Shown here: positions 1 through 11,172 of the stretch, piece by piece
How positions within the stretch are numbered: the first letter of the stretch is position 1
Layout of the letters: every line of letters begins with the position of its first letter
Made by a program: the position numbers and the translations under genes
The notes under the pieces: generated by a model
The model's input: the letters and a program-made list of their open reading frames with translations, nothing else
The model's database searches: none
What the model was told of the DNA's origin: nothing
Source of the DNA: Mytilus californianus
Taxonomy: Eukaryota > Mollusca > Bivalvia > Mytilida > Mytilidae
Direction of reading: 5' to 3'
NCBI RefSeq assembly: GCF_021869535.1
Contig: NW_026262723.1
Span: 87,360,324-87,424,323, forward strand
Length of the DNA stretch: 64,000 bases

Positions 1-60
1 AGTTCAAAGCCAATAACAACTAATAAAAAAAATCATGAATCTAAGACTAAAATATCAATC
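1..60 (+). repeat. 3' tail of dispersed repeat family R2 (partial)
   Basis: The first ~60 bases match 41680-41745 almost base for base (both run from AGTTCAAAGCCAATAACAAC through an A-tract to CACACATC). There the segment forms the far end of a longer R2 copy. Here only the tail is inside the window; the body would lie to the left. Confidence 0.6.
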
Positions 61-109
61 AGTACACATCTAACATGCAATGGATTATGTTTTAAATATA
101 AAATAAATC

Positions 110-640
110 TTGAAATATTGGCTACGTAGAGTTAGATATAAACCAGCTATTGTATATGATGTACATGAAAATTTATATGACGATGCAAATCAAGGTAAAA
201 TAAATTGGCCATCTTATATGCGTGATTTGTTATTTAGTCTTGGAATGAACTATATTTGGATTGACCAGAATGATATTGATATATTGTTTAATGTTATTTG
301 ATGTTACATACATTAAAGACCAATATCTGCAGAAATTTTCAGCAGATATATATGATTGTGAGAAATTAAGTGTATATAGAAATGTGTGGTACATTGAAAC
401 TAAATGTTGCAGTTGGTCGTCTCTGTGATATAACCAAGAGAACTACGTTTATGTGTATGTTGTAACATGCAACAGAACAATCAGAAATTCATTTTGCCAC
501 GTTATTATTTTTATTATTGTTCTTGGCCAAATACTTTTAAACTATTTAATTTGTTGAAACCTACTTCTAGATCGCTTACAATTAAGTTCTGTATCTATTT
601 GAAGAATGCATGGATATTGTTTCTTAGTTATGTTATTATT
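110..640 (+). pseudogene. Decayed non-LTR retrotransposon reverse-transcriptase C-terminus
   Basis: A 63-codon open stretch (110-301) carries the pattern typical of the region C-terminal to the RT domain in LINE-type elements: a W-x5-LL-x3-G-x4-W-x2-Q arrangement (W at 'INWPSYMRDLL', then 'GMNYIWIDQND'). After a frameshift near 302 the similarity continues as 'IKDQYLQKF..DIYDCEKLSVYR' (about 314-405). A second open stretch (467-709) contains 'LTIKFCIYLKNAW', which fits the extreme LINE C-terminus. Frameshifts and stops separate the pieces, so this is a dead remnant. The family assignment is from remembered motif shape, not a search. Confidence 0.5.
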
Positions 641-1239
641 GTATTGTTCTCTGCTATCAGTCTTTTGTCACATTGTGCATATATTCTGTATTGCCGAAGC
701 ATGTCGTGAATGCTCTTGCAAATAAATATTGATAGATTTTCTCTTAATTATTTATTGATCTGATATCCTTCAAAATGACACAACTGCTATATTTCTTGAC
801 TGACTATTTTTACCAATTATGTGGTTTTATTTATTTTTTTTCTTATTTTTTTTTTTTCAATGGAAAAGATCTTTACCCCTGTAACTACAGAACGAATTTT
901 AATAAACTAATAATGTTTGATCCCTATTGTGTTGTCAAAAAGACTATAAATTATAGTATAGTGTATCTTCCATCATGGCCGCAATGACTAGAGACAGAAG
1001 GTAAGGGTTAAATGCCTTATAACTGACCACAAGTTGTATTCTGACTTGGATAAAATGCACAGAAGGAAAAGATTGAACATAAGAGTTGTCAAATGATCAT
1101 TTCTTTTTTTGCGTTGTTGTCCATTAATTTAAACGTTTTCGGATATTGACTTAAAAACAATTATGAATAGAGAGTTACCGCAAAACACTCTTAAACAAGT
1201 AAATTCTTTAATCGTGTGATGATAGCTTAGTTCAACTTT
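641..1239. other. Intergenic, AT-rich, no gene seen
   Basis: T-rich low-complexity DNA (for example a pyrimidine run at 830-860). Short open frames here have no recognisable protein character. Nothing else is supported. Confidence 0.5.
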
Positions 1240-1320
1240 TTTTATTCGAGCGTCAATGATCAGAATTTTGAAGACGAAACGCGCGTCTGGCGTGCACAAT
1301 CTTAAGCTTGGTATTAATGG
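1240..1320 (+). repeat. Dispersed repeat R1 (GACGAAACGCGCGTCTGG type)
   Basis: About 80 bp with a CGAGCGTCAATGATCA start, a central palindromic core ACGAAACGCGCGTCTGGCGT and a weaker TTGGTATTAATGG end. The same short unit recurs at 6911, 16255, 29930 (minus), 31078 (degenerate), 43098 (minus) and 60535 (minus, degenerate). It has no coding capacity. The core is far more CpG-rich than its surroundings. Confidence 0.7.
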
Positions 1321-2410
1321 TGAGCTTATTTAGTAGAGGATTCGAAACATTTTGTTTTGTTTTTTTATCTTTTCTAGAATTTTTTCATGACATAAAGGAT
1401 GGTATGGATGGGGGTCTATCATTTCTGTATTCTTTAATTTTTTCGAACATTATTCTTTATCTTTAGAAGTAATGACTATTCTGTAATTAATTGGTAACTG
1501 TATTTGGACATTGTTCTTCTCTGTAATCAGTATATTTTTACCCAATTCTTTAATTTTTGCAGTTATTTTTTTATATTCTAGCACCCCATCATTCACTATT
1601 CTTTATTTTTTAACCCATTTTTCTCTATTCTTTATTTTTTTGCCCATTTTTCTCTATTCTGTAAACCCCATCCACACCCTCATAAAGAGTGAAAATAAAT
1701 ATCAAAATTATATTTTTACCAGGTGGCCGACTTGAGACTATGAAGTCTATAGTTGTTATATCCTTTAAGTGGAATCGTTACCTAAACAAATTCCTATATT
1801 GAAGCAGTTTATGATACTAATATTAATATCTCTATTGCAGATGTTTTCGATAAACAATATTACGTTCATAGAAATCTAAGACATCACTGCGAACACGTTC
1901 ACATCGAATCAATAGGGAAATGAAGAAGCAAACGGTACATCGCCATCAAGTTAAGAAGAATTGAAATGACGCTTCAGTATAGTTAACGTACGTAGACATT
2001 CGCAAGGTTTTGAACCTTAAAAAATTATTGCATAAACTAAATACTAATTGATGAAATCAACTCAGTGATTACTATTGTAAAGTTAAAATGTGGAGTTGTA
2101 GTTAGTTAACAAACGTCTTGTTATTCATTGGATATATTCTATTTCTTATGATTACTGTAATCATTTCAGAACAACTGCCCTATTGTTATATTACCTTCTT
2201 TAGTGGTTTTTTTTTTTGTGTGTCTCTTGGCTGTCTTTCTCGAACACCGTAGGATGCATCTCTATACACACTATTGATTGAGATTCAGTCTGTTTTATAG
2301 GATGACAATATTTTCAGATACACTTTACATTCATCTCAATATAATTTCTTGACAACAGAAATCTTCCATTTTTATAGCGCGGATACACAATGTAAATTGT
2401 TGCCTAAACC
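1321..2410. other. Intergenic, no gene seen
   Basis: Contains short imperfect repeats of a pyrimidine-rich unit around 1490-1670 (iterated 'TTTTTCTCTATTCTTTATTTTTT'-like phrases) and otherwise unremarkable AT-rich DNA up to the foldback element that starts near 2411. Confidence 0.5.
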
Positions 2411-3690
2411 TGAAGGCCATTCAACCAGACTCAATCTAGCGAACAATAAGCCAGCGAACAATAAGGTGTATCAAGCTAGCAAACAATAAGAAATACGCGC
2501 CTTAAAACCGAAGACTTATATTAACCTGAAACGTCCTTTGAAATCTGATGACAATCATTTTCAGTAGAAACACATTTTCACAAAGACAAATTGATTTTTT
2601 GTTTATATATATGTTTATAACAACATATTTTTTTTCTACCTAGGTGTTTGGTTCCAGGCAACCTTAGGCCATTGCCTATCATTTGCATCTAGTGTAGACA
2701 AAAGCTTTACCGTATGGACTTTTTATGGATTAAAAAAGGGAGGGGATTAGGTCACAATACCCCAACTTTGGACCTCAGTTGTTGAAGTTCCGTATCTTTA
2801 CCCACCTATTTGTTTGGTTCCAGACAACCTTAGGCCATTGCCTATCATTTGTACCTAGTGTGGACAAAAGCTTTGCCGTAGGGACTTTTTTATGAATTAA
2901 AGAAGGGAGGGGGTTGGGTCACCATACCCCAACTTTGGAACTCAGTTATAAAAGTTCCGTAACTTTACCCACCTGGTTCTTTGGGTCCAGGTAACCTTAG
3001 TATTATCATTTGTGATTTGGATCCAAAAAAATAGTCGTTTAGATTAACCAAAATCTTTATTTCAATTCGTTTCTCGTTCTATTTGTGTGTCACTCTGACA
3101 CTAATCACTCTTCCTATTGAAATATAATAAATAAATTACCAGTGTAACGACATACTTTTGAATCATAAGAACAATGTACTCGTTCTTTGACAAAAGAAGA
3201 AACTACGTATAATAGTTATCAGCTTTTATTTCAACAGAAAATCTAACATAAAAATCAGTCCGTTTTTTTTTCTTTTCTTTTCAAACGCATATATAAGCTA
3301 GAAGATTTAATTGTATCGTTACACTAGTTTAGAATAAACTATTGTTATAACTTGGTTCATTATTATACAGACAATAAACCCATCTCTAATCAGAGAACAC
3401 TAAAAAGAGAATGGATTAGCTTAAAGTAATTTTAGATGCCCGGCTTAAAAAAAAGTTGTATCAAATAAACGTGTCTGTGAAAATGAATTGCATATCGTCT
3501 TCCTACTGGAAATGATTCTCATCAGATTTCAAAGCACGTTTCATGTTATTGCAAGTCTTCGGTTTTTGGGCATGATCAGGTTGGCGCGTTTTTCTTATTG
3601 TTCGCTGGCTCATTGTTCGCTAGCTTGATGCATCTTATTGTTCGCTGGCTTATTGTTCGATAGCTTGAGTCTGGTGGCCATTCATTAGAA
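2411..3690. mobile_element. Foldback-like element A (iterated AGCGAACAATAAG arms)
   Basis: The left arm (2411-2595) and right arm (3475-3690) are inverted repeats of each other over about 180-200 bp. Each arm carries iterated copies of AGCGAACAATAAG: three on the left (2438-2490) and four on the opposite strand on the right (3590-3675). Further in, the arms also match over 'CTTTGAAATCTGATGA.AATCATTT' (2535-2560 against 3505-3530). The interior (~0.9 kb) has no plausible protein but includes a ~166-bp tandem repeat. Inverted arms built of short tandem motifs are typical of foldback (FB/TU-like) elements. The right end lies 23 bp from the OtopL-1 stop codon. Confidence 0.7.
2645..2990 (+). repeat. 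~166-bp tandem repeat inside foldback element A
   Basis: Two full units start at 2645 and 2811, and a third partial unit starts at 2979 (periods 166 and 168). Each unit contains TTTGGTTCCAG.CAACCTTAG, then 'GACAAAAGCTTT.CCGTA.GGACTTTTT' and an AAGTTCCGTA.CTTTACCCACCT end. Units differ by a few percent. They do not encode an open frame. Confidence 0.8.
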
Positions 3691-3712
3691 TTTTACTGCA
3701 AATCGTGAAATT

Positions 3713-5197
3713 TCATTCTTTATAGAAATGATAAAACATTATAAAGCATTCAAAATGATAGAAAATTACAAACGGAACCCAGAAATGCTTAAATTTCAGC
3801 CAAGTGGTACTGTCAAACAGCGGTTGATTAATAAAACCCTCGTACGGAACATACATAAATGTATACGAAAACCAAGTGCTGAAATTTACAAAACACATCA
3901 CAAGAAAGATGTTTCGGATTGATAATACAGAATTGGAACTGCTAAACTTTCGGTATTGCTTCATCTGTAGAATAAAAGTTGTCTGTAAAATCGTGACGGT
4001 AACTCTAACAACTGTATTAAGATGGATTCTGATGTCATTACGAAATATCCCGAGACTTTCAAGAATGTAGTAACCACAAGTAGCAAGAGATGTTGAAAGG
4101 ATAATAAAATGTTGAATGTTGATTATTTTCCGTGGCCTTTCCTTTGGTTGTAGTTCTCCAGCTAATGCATGATAACATTTGATTGTGAGTGGTATTCGCA
4201 AAATGTTTCCGAAAAGATAGTATGCACTGGGTGCACCAGCTTGGTTAAACTTTGTTATGTACATTAAAATGCACTGGATCATAATGAAGGATAAAAAAAA
4301 CAATATAACAAGTCCGACTATACACTTTGATTTCCTATTCATTGGTGTATGCCTGTTAAGAACTGCTATATTTCTCGATAAAAGCGGATAATTTTCTCCA
4401 TTGTCTTGAGAAAGGGAAGTAGAATCAAATAAATGCATGTTGTCAAGTGACACGTACTGCTTTGGCCACATTTGAGAAATGAATATCAAACTTAACAGAC
4501 AATATTCAAGCAACACCGGATCCAGAAATGGTTTTAGTATCCTTCCTGCTTTATACAGAGTTGTGGCGTTATTGCATAGGTGTCCAGAGTTATTCAAAAT
4601 GTCTTTTATGTCTTCAAAGTACAAGTCTAAATTGTTACGTGTCCACAAAGAAATGTTTGCAACAAACAAAAACATCAGTATATAATAAAAACACCTAATA
4701 TTTGCAAATCTGAATCGTGAAAAATAAACAATGAATATGGTTTGTCCGAGATCGAAAAGCCAAGTAATTATATAGTAAATTGATTTCTGTGATAATGACT
4801 CACGTACATTGCATTGGATATGAAGAGCTAATTTCATCGCCTGTGATACTATATTTCCGAAGCAAAAGAGCCACAGAAACGCTAATTTCAGTCTGTCAGT
4901 AACTTTTCGTCTATGAAAAACCTTCCAATCGCTTTTTATGTGAACTAGAAAGCTACAAGTGATTAAGATACATATGGCAAAAGCTAGTAATCCAACCATC
5001 ACCCATCTAGAATCTTTGGTTGGAAATATCAACATCACTTCAAGAACCGCTATAACTAGAGTCGTCAATAGCACTAGACCGGATATACTTGCATCATGAA
5101 CCGAAAATCTGCCATTTTCACGCTTTGTCACTAGTCCTGCTGTAAAAGGCATTACCAATGCAGCATGTATAATCCTTCGTAGCATATCTAGCATCAT
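3713..5197 (-). CDS. Otopetrin-like 12-TM putative proton channel (OtopL-1)
   Basis: 494 aa in one exon. The otopetrin signature is visible: a short N-terminus, then TM1 after a 'VHDASISG' motif; 'LKLAFLWLFCFGNI' in TM3; 'ANISLW' at the end of TM5; 'LEYCLLSLIF..MWP' in TM6 (the family's conserved TM6 Glu); 'ILQTTFILQMKQY' in TM10; 'FYHFECF' in TM12. About 12 hydrophobic segments fall as six + six, split by a hydrophilic loop at residues ~250-300 that holds an ExxPLL motif (E268). A Cys in the TM3-4 loop and one in the TM5-6 loop are conserved with the paralogues (possible disulfide). N-glycosylation sequons lie in the TM5-6 loop. It is the only array member on the minus strand. A TTTCTTACAG acceptor sits 7 nt before the ATG. 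Otopetrins conduct H+ across membranes; that role here is inferred from family. The start is chosen by alignment with the paralogues. Confidence 0.85.
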   Translation of the reverse strand: MMLDMLRRIIHAALVMPFTAGLVTKRENGRFSVHDASISGLVLLTTLVIAVLEVMLIFPTKDSRWVMVGLLAFAICILITCSFLVHIKSDWKVFHRRKVTDRLKLAFLWLFCFGNIVSQAMKLALHIQCNVRESLSQKSIYYIITWLFDLGQTIFIVYFSRFRFANIRCFYYILMFLFVANISLWTRNNLDLYFEDIKDILNNSGHLCNNATTLYKAGRILKPFLDPVLLEYCLLSLIFISQMWPKQYVSLDNMHLFDSTSLSQDNGENYPLLSRNIAVLNRHTPMNRKSKCIVGLVILFFLSFIMIQCILMYITKFNQAGAPSAYYLFGNILRIPLTIKCYHALAGELQPKERPRKIINIQHFIILSTSLATCGYYILESLGIFRNDIRIHLNTVVRVTVTILQTTFILQMKQYRKFSSSNSVLSIRNIFLVMCFVNFSTWFSYTFMYVPYEGFINQPLFDSTTWLKFKHFWVPFVIFYHFECFIMFYHFYKE

Positions 5198-5204
5198 TGT
5201 GTGT

Positions 5205-5225
5205 CTGTAAGAAATTAATCATTCA
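5205..5225 (-). other. Candidate 3' splice site of OtopL-1 5'UTR intron
   Basis: On the minus strand AATTTCTTACAG ends 7 nt upstream of the first ATG (AG = 5206-5205). The same arrangement is seen before all five OtopL coding exons, which supports a non-coding first exon lying further upstream (to the right on this map). The donor was not located. Confidence 0.45.
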
Positions 5226-6910
5226 ATTTACTATTCGCATGTTCACTTAAGTTGCTGTACAAATTTACAATGCATGAGAATCCGCAGTAGACTGAAATTT
5301 CCTCCGCTGGATTTTTAACATATGAAAGCTTTCATTCGGTGAAATGTGATTCTGCTAATCGAAACCGAGAATATTAAAGGTCTACAGATGAAGGTACACA
5401 TGCATGTCGCTATGCATATTCTTCCTTTTTTCGGAAAATATAGAATTTAAACAACAACAAAAAGAAGTAAATTATGATAGAAAGTATTTGTTTTCTGTAA
5501 TCATTTCCTTATTTTTCAACACCATATTGTTTTTTTTTTTTTCTCATTTTCTGTTATAACGAAACTGTATTGTTAGTATTAAGTGCTGTAGTTTAATTTC
5601 GAACTGATAATAGACAACAAATTTCAAAGGAATTATTTCCTCGTCACGTTTCTCATACAGTATACTTAAACTGTGGATGTTGTGAGTTGTCCGTTTGTAA
5701 ACAGCCTCCAAAGTCTTCCAAAGAATCTGGCAGAATATTTTAAACTCAAATGAGCCTTTATTATATCATGTTTATAATGTTACCCAGCAATTACGTGGAG
5801 GTTTTGTTCCAAAAATCAAAATTTTATTCTCCAAAGTGACATTTTAGAAAACAAAGTACTTTTTTCTAAAGAAAACGATTACTTTCTGTTTCAACAAAGA
5901 AGCTAAATGAAAGTTAAAATACATTTTGGAAAAATTGTCTTTTTAATGATGAGAATTTGATTAATGGAAATAAGTTAAGAACTTACAGAAAATTTAAAGT
6001 GAAGTACGAACTTGAAAATCATCTTTTAATGAATTTAGATTAAAAATGATATAAAAAAATATCCCAAAATATCCCAAAATAAGAAGAAACAGCAAGCTAT
6101 CTATTTAACGTGGTAGATACATTAAAACAGCTTTAGAAAATAGATTGCGTCCCCTATGGAATATAGAGGTGGAAGAGAAATGCAATTTTTGACATTGTTC
6201 CTAGTTTAATTTCAATGACTAATTGAAAAAAAAAAATTTTGTGAGGAATATGATTATTATAATGCCATAAGTAAAATGTATAATTACAGAAATAATATTA
6301 ACATATATTCATGAACTGTGTATTTTACATGTATGGATTTATATGACTATATTTTTCTCTTTCGAATAACCTAATATATAAATGAACATATGATAAAGGT
6401 AAGCAGGATTTTTCTTCATTTTTCATAACAGTTCTTAATGTAATAATTGTTATGCTAATTTGAGGAGAGGCATGTTGTGTAGCAATTAAGAAAAAAAACA
6501 AACAAACAAACAAACTTAGATTTTTTTGTCAATGTTTCATATTTGTATTGTTTATTTGTATTTTGTGCTACATGTGTATTTTGTAACAATCTCATTGTTT
6601 GGATTTAATACTAATAAATTTTTTATATCTTATATACAGTAGATACATCATTTTCATATTGTAAGTGTTCCGATCGATTGTTCGAATTCAAATATTTTTG
6701 TTGCCTGATTTCGGAAGACGATGAAAATCAATACATATATGTTTTCTAAATTTCTGTGTACTTAATGTGATTGAAAATTACATAACACTTTTCTTTGCAT
6801 TTAAATGCAATTTAAAAAAATAAAAACACTAGGCAAAGTTTTGTCACAAATTAATGTTCAAATTTGAAATATAATAAACTTTTATTTCTTTAAATTTAGT
6901 ATTTACTAAT

Positions 6911-6990
6911 GAGTCTTATGTAGCCCCTTATTGAAGATAACTTAAAACGCGCGCCTGGCGTAACAAATATTAGCCTTGTACCTTTGATGA
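6911..6990 (+). repeat. Dispersed repeat R1
   Basis: Diverged R1 copy: core AAAACGCGCGCCTGGCGTAA and end TTAGCCTTGTACCTTTGATG. Confidence 0.6.
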
Positions 6991-7109
6991 TTTTTTTTCT
7001 AAAATAAAAATAAAAATAAAAAGAAATGTATTACAAAATTTCGTATTGGTTATCATAAAACCTTATTGTACATTTACTAGATGCTGTATATTTATATCAA
7101 AATCAAACA

Positions 7110-7185
7110 TTCGACCTGAACATGCATGATATATTTGCCACTGGACGTTCAACAACCAACAACCAACAATCAACAATCAATAAAA
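7110..7185 (+). repeat. Dispersed repeat R6 (ACATGCATGATATATTTGCC type)
   Basis: 'AACATGCATGATATATTTGCCACTGGACGTT' followed by CAACCAACAATCAA-type simple sequence. The same phrase occurs twice at 20757-20875 (AACATGCATGAAATACTTGC and ATGCATGAAATATTC), so it is a dispersed element with a degenerate A/C-rich tail. Confidence 0.55.
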
Positions 7186-8296
7186 CCAAACATTCTGAGG
7201 ATATTGCATGTGCAACATGATGTCTCCTTTTAGCTATAACGTTAATATTGGATGAGTATACACTTATATGGGACAAGCATTTAAAAGTTTTTACTACTGT
7301 AGTTGGGACTTTTAATATCATGGTAAAATTGACCTCCGATGAATCCGGCTATATTTTATGCCCTTATTCTTCTTCGAGTGTTTTAGTCTTACACATCCTT
7401 GGCTTTTAAATGGTTTGGTTTGAGCGTTCCCGATGAAGGAAGATCCATAAAAGCGCTTCTGACGCACGAAAGTTAAAGTGTTTTTGGGTCAGACTGTTTT
7501 GGGTCAGACTGTTTATCAAAAAATACGGATACTATTTACAACTGCAGACCCAACGGAACCATTAGATCTTAAGGTTTTATTTCTCTAAAAGCTTACATTC
7601 TAAAGCAATTTTCTATATCCAATGACCACAATTCCTGCAAAAATTGCTCAAATCTATCTGTATCTCCTTTAGCTTACTATACATCAAATGTTATATCCAT
7701 TGATTCAGGCATTACAGAAAAAAGTGCGGAGAACTGATATTTTTCAAGGCATTTTTATATGTCAAAGTAAGAAAACTCTAGCAAATAATCCCTCAACCGG
7801 AACGAAACTCAAACTAACTTGATCTGAAACGTACTATGATAGTACATATACTGTACACCATATAGTAAACCATTTGGTTTAAGAATTGCAGCAAAAGTGA
7901 GCGGAAATTGATATTTTCAGGCAATTTTCTATATTTTAGGACCAAAACGTTCAAACAAACGCTAAAATCCTGAAGCTTAATAATAGTTATGGAAAGCAAC
8001 CTACAAATGATTTGTAATAGTGAGGCCAACATAACATTATGGTATGAATTGCAAGAGTAATCTCAAAAAAAAATTAAATTAAGGAATGCATCTCCCTCTT
8101 GAATGGCTTTTATTCCTTGTCCGTGTTCAGCTTTACATGGTCCTTTTTGGTTTTTCAAGTATTTTGGCTTTAGGCATCACCGAAGAGACATTAGTTGTTG
8201 AAATGCGTATCTAGTCCAGTAAATTTGGTACCTTTTATGTTATTTCGATTTTAAGATTTTCTTCAATGTAATTTTCCAATTTGTATTAAGTATAAA

Positions 8297-8560
8297 TAAG
8301 AAGATGTGGTATGAGTGCCAACGAGAAAACTCTCCATCCAAGTCACAATGTATAAAAAGTTAACAATTATAGGTCAAAGTACGGCCTTCCGAACAGCAAG
8401 CTATAAAGGACCCTAAAATGACTAGTGTAAAACAATTCAAACAGAAAAACCAACGGTATAATCTTTATAAAAAACGAGAAACGAGAAACACTTATGAACC
8501 ACACCAATAAACGACAACCACTGAACAACAGGCTCTTGACTTAGGACAAGTGCATAAAAA
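8297..8560 (+). repeat. Dispersed repeat R2 (AAGATGTGGTATGAGTGCC type)
   Basis: Begins AAGATGTGGTATGAGTGCCA and continues through 'AAGTACGGCCTTCC', 'AACAGCAAGCTATAAAGG', 'AAACGAGAAACAC.TATGAAC' and 'CTTGACTTAGGACAAGTGCA'. It matches 28455-28770, 41215-41780, 47050-47400 (minus), 48978-49328 (minus) and 57283-57570. No open frame is preserved among copies, so it is non-coding. It is SINE- or MITE-like in size, but no promoter boxes or TIRs were recognised. Confidence 0.75.
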
Positions 8561-10559
8561 TGCAAAAAGGACTACATTTTGATCGATATGTTTCCATTGT
8601 TAAATACTAACACCCTCCTCATAACCTATCACAAAAAACTTACCGATATTTCGATATGCTGATAGTAACCAGTGCTTTCCTCTCTTTCGCACGATTAAAT
8701 CAAAGCAGTTCAGACAAAGAAATAAAACAAGAAAATATTTTCCCTATTTTCTAATTAATTTTCTTAATTTTCAATTTAACAATGAACATGCTTCCTCGTT
8801 ATAGCATCAATTACTATACCATAATAAAACAGTGGAAATATATTTGTTCTCTTGTTCTTATACGAGGAAATTAAGAGAGTATTACTTTCTTTTAAGTCTT
8901 TAATTTTCCTTATATAAATGATTAACAATTTTATTGTGAGTTTCAGGTCATCACATTCCTCTCTAGTCATCTTACTTTTATGTGCTCCGAATATTTTGAA
9001 TGACACCAGTTTTATTTTATGAAGATAACATATTTAGTTAATTATATTCGACGCTTTTCTTTTGCTTAATAAACAAGTTCATGATCTAAATCCAATAAAA
9101 CATTGAGTACACATGTTGGTTGTCACACTTGAATCTACAACGGCAATTATATTTTGATCGACGCTTGCAGATCAAAGTGTACATTTCTGTGGGTGTTACT
9201 CCTCATAAATTCAATTAAAAAAATTGAAAACGTAAGTCTATTCTTATTTAAAGAATATTTTACTGGTAAAGTGTTGTTTTTCCATAACATTTTTGCTCAT
9301 TAAATCAAGACGGATACTGCAACTAGTTTAAATTCCTGTTTCCGGTTAGTTGAGCAAGAAAAGTACATTTTTCTTCTAGTTTTAATCAAAATCGTTAACA
9401 GGCGATTTTTGTACTTATTTGGCGTTTTTACTATATTTTTTTCATATGTAAACATGATCGTTATATGATTTATTGATCAAAAGTTTCCCCTGGAACAAAA
9501 AATCGTTGCTCGCCTTGCTTCTTAAAACGCCATAGAACTTACCTGATATTTCTATCAATAATGGTCTATGTGATTCTTGATTTAATATAAATAACATTAA
9601 ATTTGGGATATACGTATATAAGACAGAAAACTTTGTCGGAAAAAGAATAGTTTCTATTTCGAACTTCCGTATTCAGTCATGAAAGGTAATCAAATTTAAG
9701 TATACGAATGCTTTATACATTTGGAAGGTTTTGTGGCAAAAAAAAGAGTCGACCTCTACTAATAAGCTGTGATGGATTAACTTATCACAGGATATCTTTC
9801 AGTAATGGATTTTATTAGGAATAACACGTGTGGTACTATTTGAGAAGGCACTACAAAGCCTTCCAGAGGACAGAGGTTCACCCCTAGTTTTTTGTTATTT
9901 TGGTTCGTGTTGAACAATCATCAGTGTTCTCTTTAGTGTTTTGTTGATTGGTGTTTGTTTGTTCGTCCTTTTTTTATGGCCATAGCATTATCTCTCTTTT
10001 TTTTTACTATTGTTTTCTTTTAAATTATCTTTTGGAATATTGTTTTACTTTGCAAGGATATTAAGATATGGTTCGCCTTGAAGTAAATTAATATTCTTTT
10101 AACAAATTCACAAAATAGGGAATAGTTTTATTGTAAGTATGCTATCATGTATCGATTGACTGACTTTGAAAAAAACAATCCTAAAAATAACTACTGTTTG
10201 GAAAAAATCTAGCTATTCTAACGGAATTGAAAGTGGCAAATGCTTCTACAAAATAACTTTAGAGGTCAGCACAAGATATTCAACAAAAGACAAGTGTTTG
10301 TACAATGTGCCAAGCACTTAACGAATCGAGTATAAAACTTTTTTTTTTATCTTATATTCTTATAAGAGTATCGTTAATTTAAGATCACTTGTATTACACA
10401 TATTACACTTATAGTAGGATATAAAACAAAGAAATTGCTTTTTAAAATAACAAAACATGTTGCAATTCACCAACAATGCTCCTTTTTATTGATAGGAGCA
10501 ATCGTCTAACCACAATCTCGTCTTCCTTTTCCCCAAATGTGACCTACCGAATTAGACTT
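8561..10559. other. Intergenic, no gene seen
   Basis: AT-rich DNA. A diverged R3-like segment is recognisable around 9890-10010 (GTTCGTGTTGAACAATCATC then a GGCCATAGCATTATC end). Nothing coding is supported. Confidence 0.45.
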
Positions 10560-10820
10560 ATCTCCGGATTTGTACTTACACGAGCAACTCGACGGGTGCC
10601 ACATTTGTAGGATCTGTTTACCCTTCCGGAGCACTTGAAATCACCCCCGGTTTTGGTGGGGTTCGTGTTGCTCAGTCTTTTGTTTTCTATGTTGTGTTTT
10701 GTATATTGTTGTTTTGTCTTTTGGTCTTTTTCTCTTTTTTTGCCATGGCGTTGTCAGTTTATCTTCGACTTATGAGTTTGAATGCCCCTTTGGTAATTTT
10801 CGCCTCTCTTTTACATTAAA
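10560..10820 (+). repeat. Dispersed repeat R3 (GTTCGTGTTGCTCAGTCTTT type)
   Basis: Contains CGGTTTTGGTGGGGTTCGTG, TTGCTCAGTCTTTTGTTTTC, GCCATGGCGTTGTCAGTTTA and GACTTATGAGTTTGAATGCC, ending in TTTCGCCTCTCTTTTA. The same order of phrases occurs at 15235-15510 and, truncated, at 60995-61075. Non-coding; T-rich middle. Confidence 0.7.
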
Positions 10821-11160
10821 TCGCATTGGCTTGTGGTCCAGGTGAGCGAATCAGTTTTAACATTTCAATTATCCTTCCCGTAGTTTTGATTTTAGTAATA
10901 TTTCCTTCCTTGTTTAGTTCCGCATATAAACAGGTGAGGTAAAGAACTTTGATTGGATAAATTAGCTACCGATTGTATTATTATTTTCACTTCATTGACA
11001 GTGCGTCTTTTATATTTTTTTCAGTTGTTAGATCATAATTTAAAAAATATTTAAAGTTAACAAATGAATGTGTTTAGAAAGTTTATTTTTCGCTGTATCA
11101 GATTATTTTGGCAACAAAACAACAATAAAATGTGTTAGACTTCTTTAAAGTTCTATCCTC

Positions 11161-11162
11161 AG
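11161..11162 (+). other. Candidate 3' splice site before OtopL-2
   Basis: TTCTATCCTCAG ends at 11162, 10 nt before the ATG. It is equivalent in position to the acceptors before the other four paralogues. Confidence 0.45.
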
Positions 11163-11172
11163 AAGGAAAAGA

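Larger units (their letters stand above)
5226..8296. other. Intergenic, repeats only, no gene seen
   Basis: AT-rich with short open frames lacking protein character. Recognisable content: an R1 copy (6911-6990), an R6 copy (7110-7185), an R1-related segment at 7416-7490 (a GAGCGTTCCCGATGAAGG start and a GCGCTTCTGACGCACGAAAG core) that recurs at 55555-55615, and a short CAAA run near 6500. Confidence 0.5.
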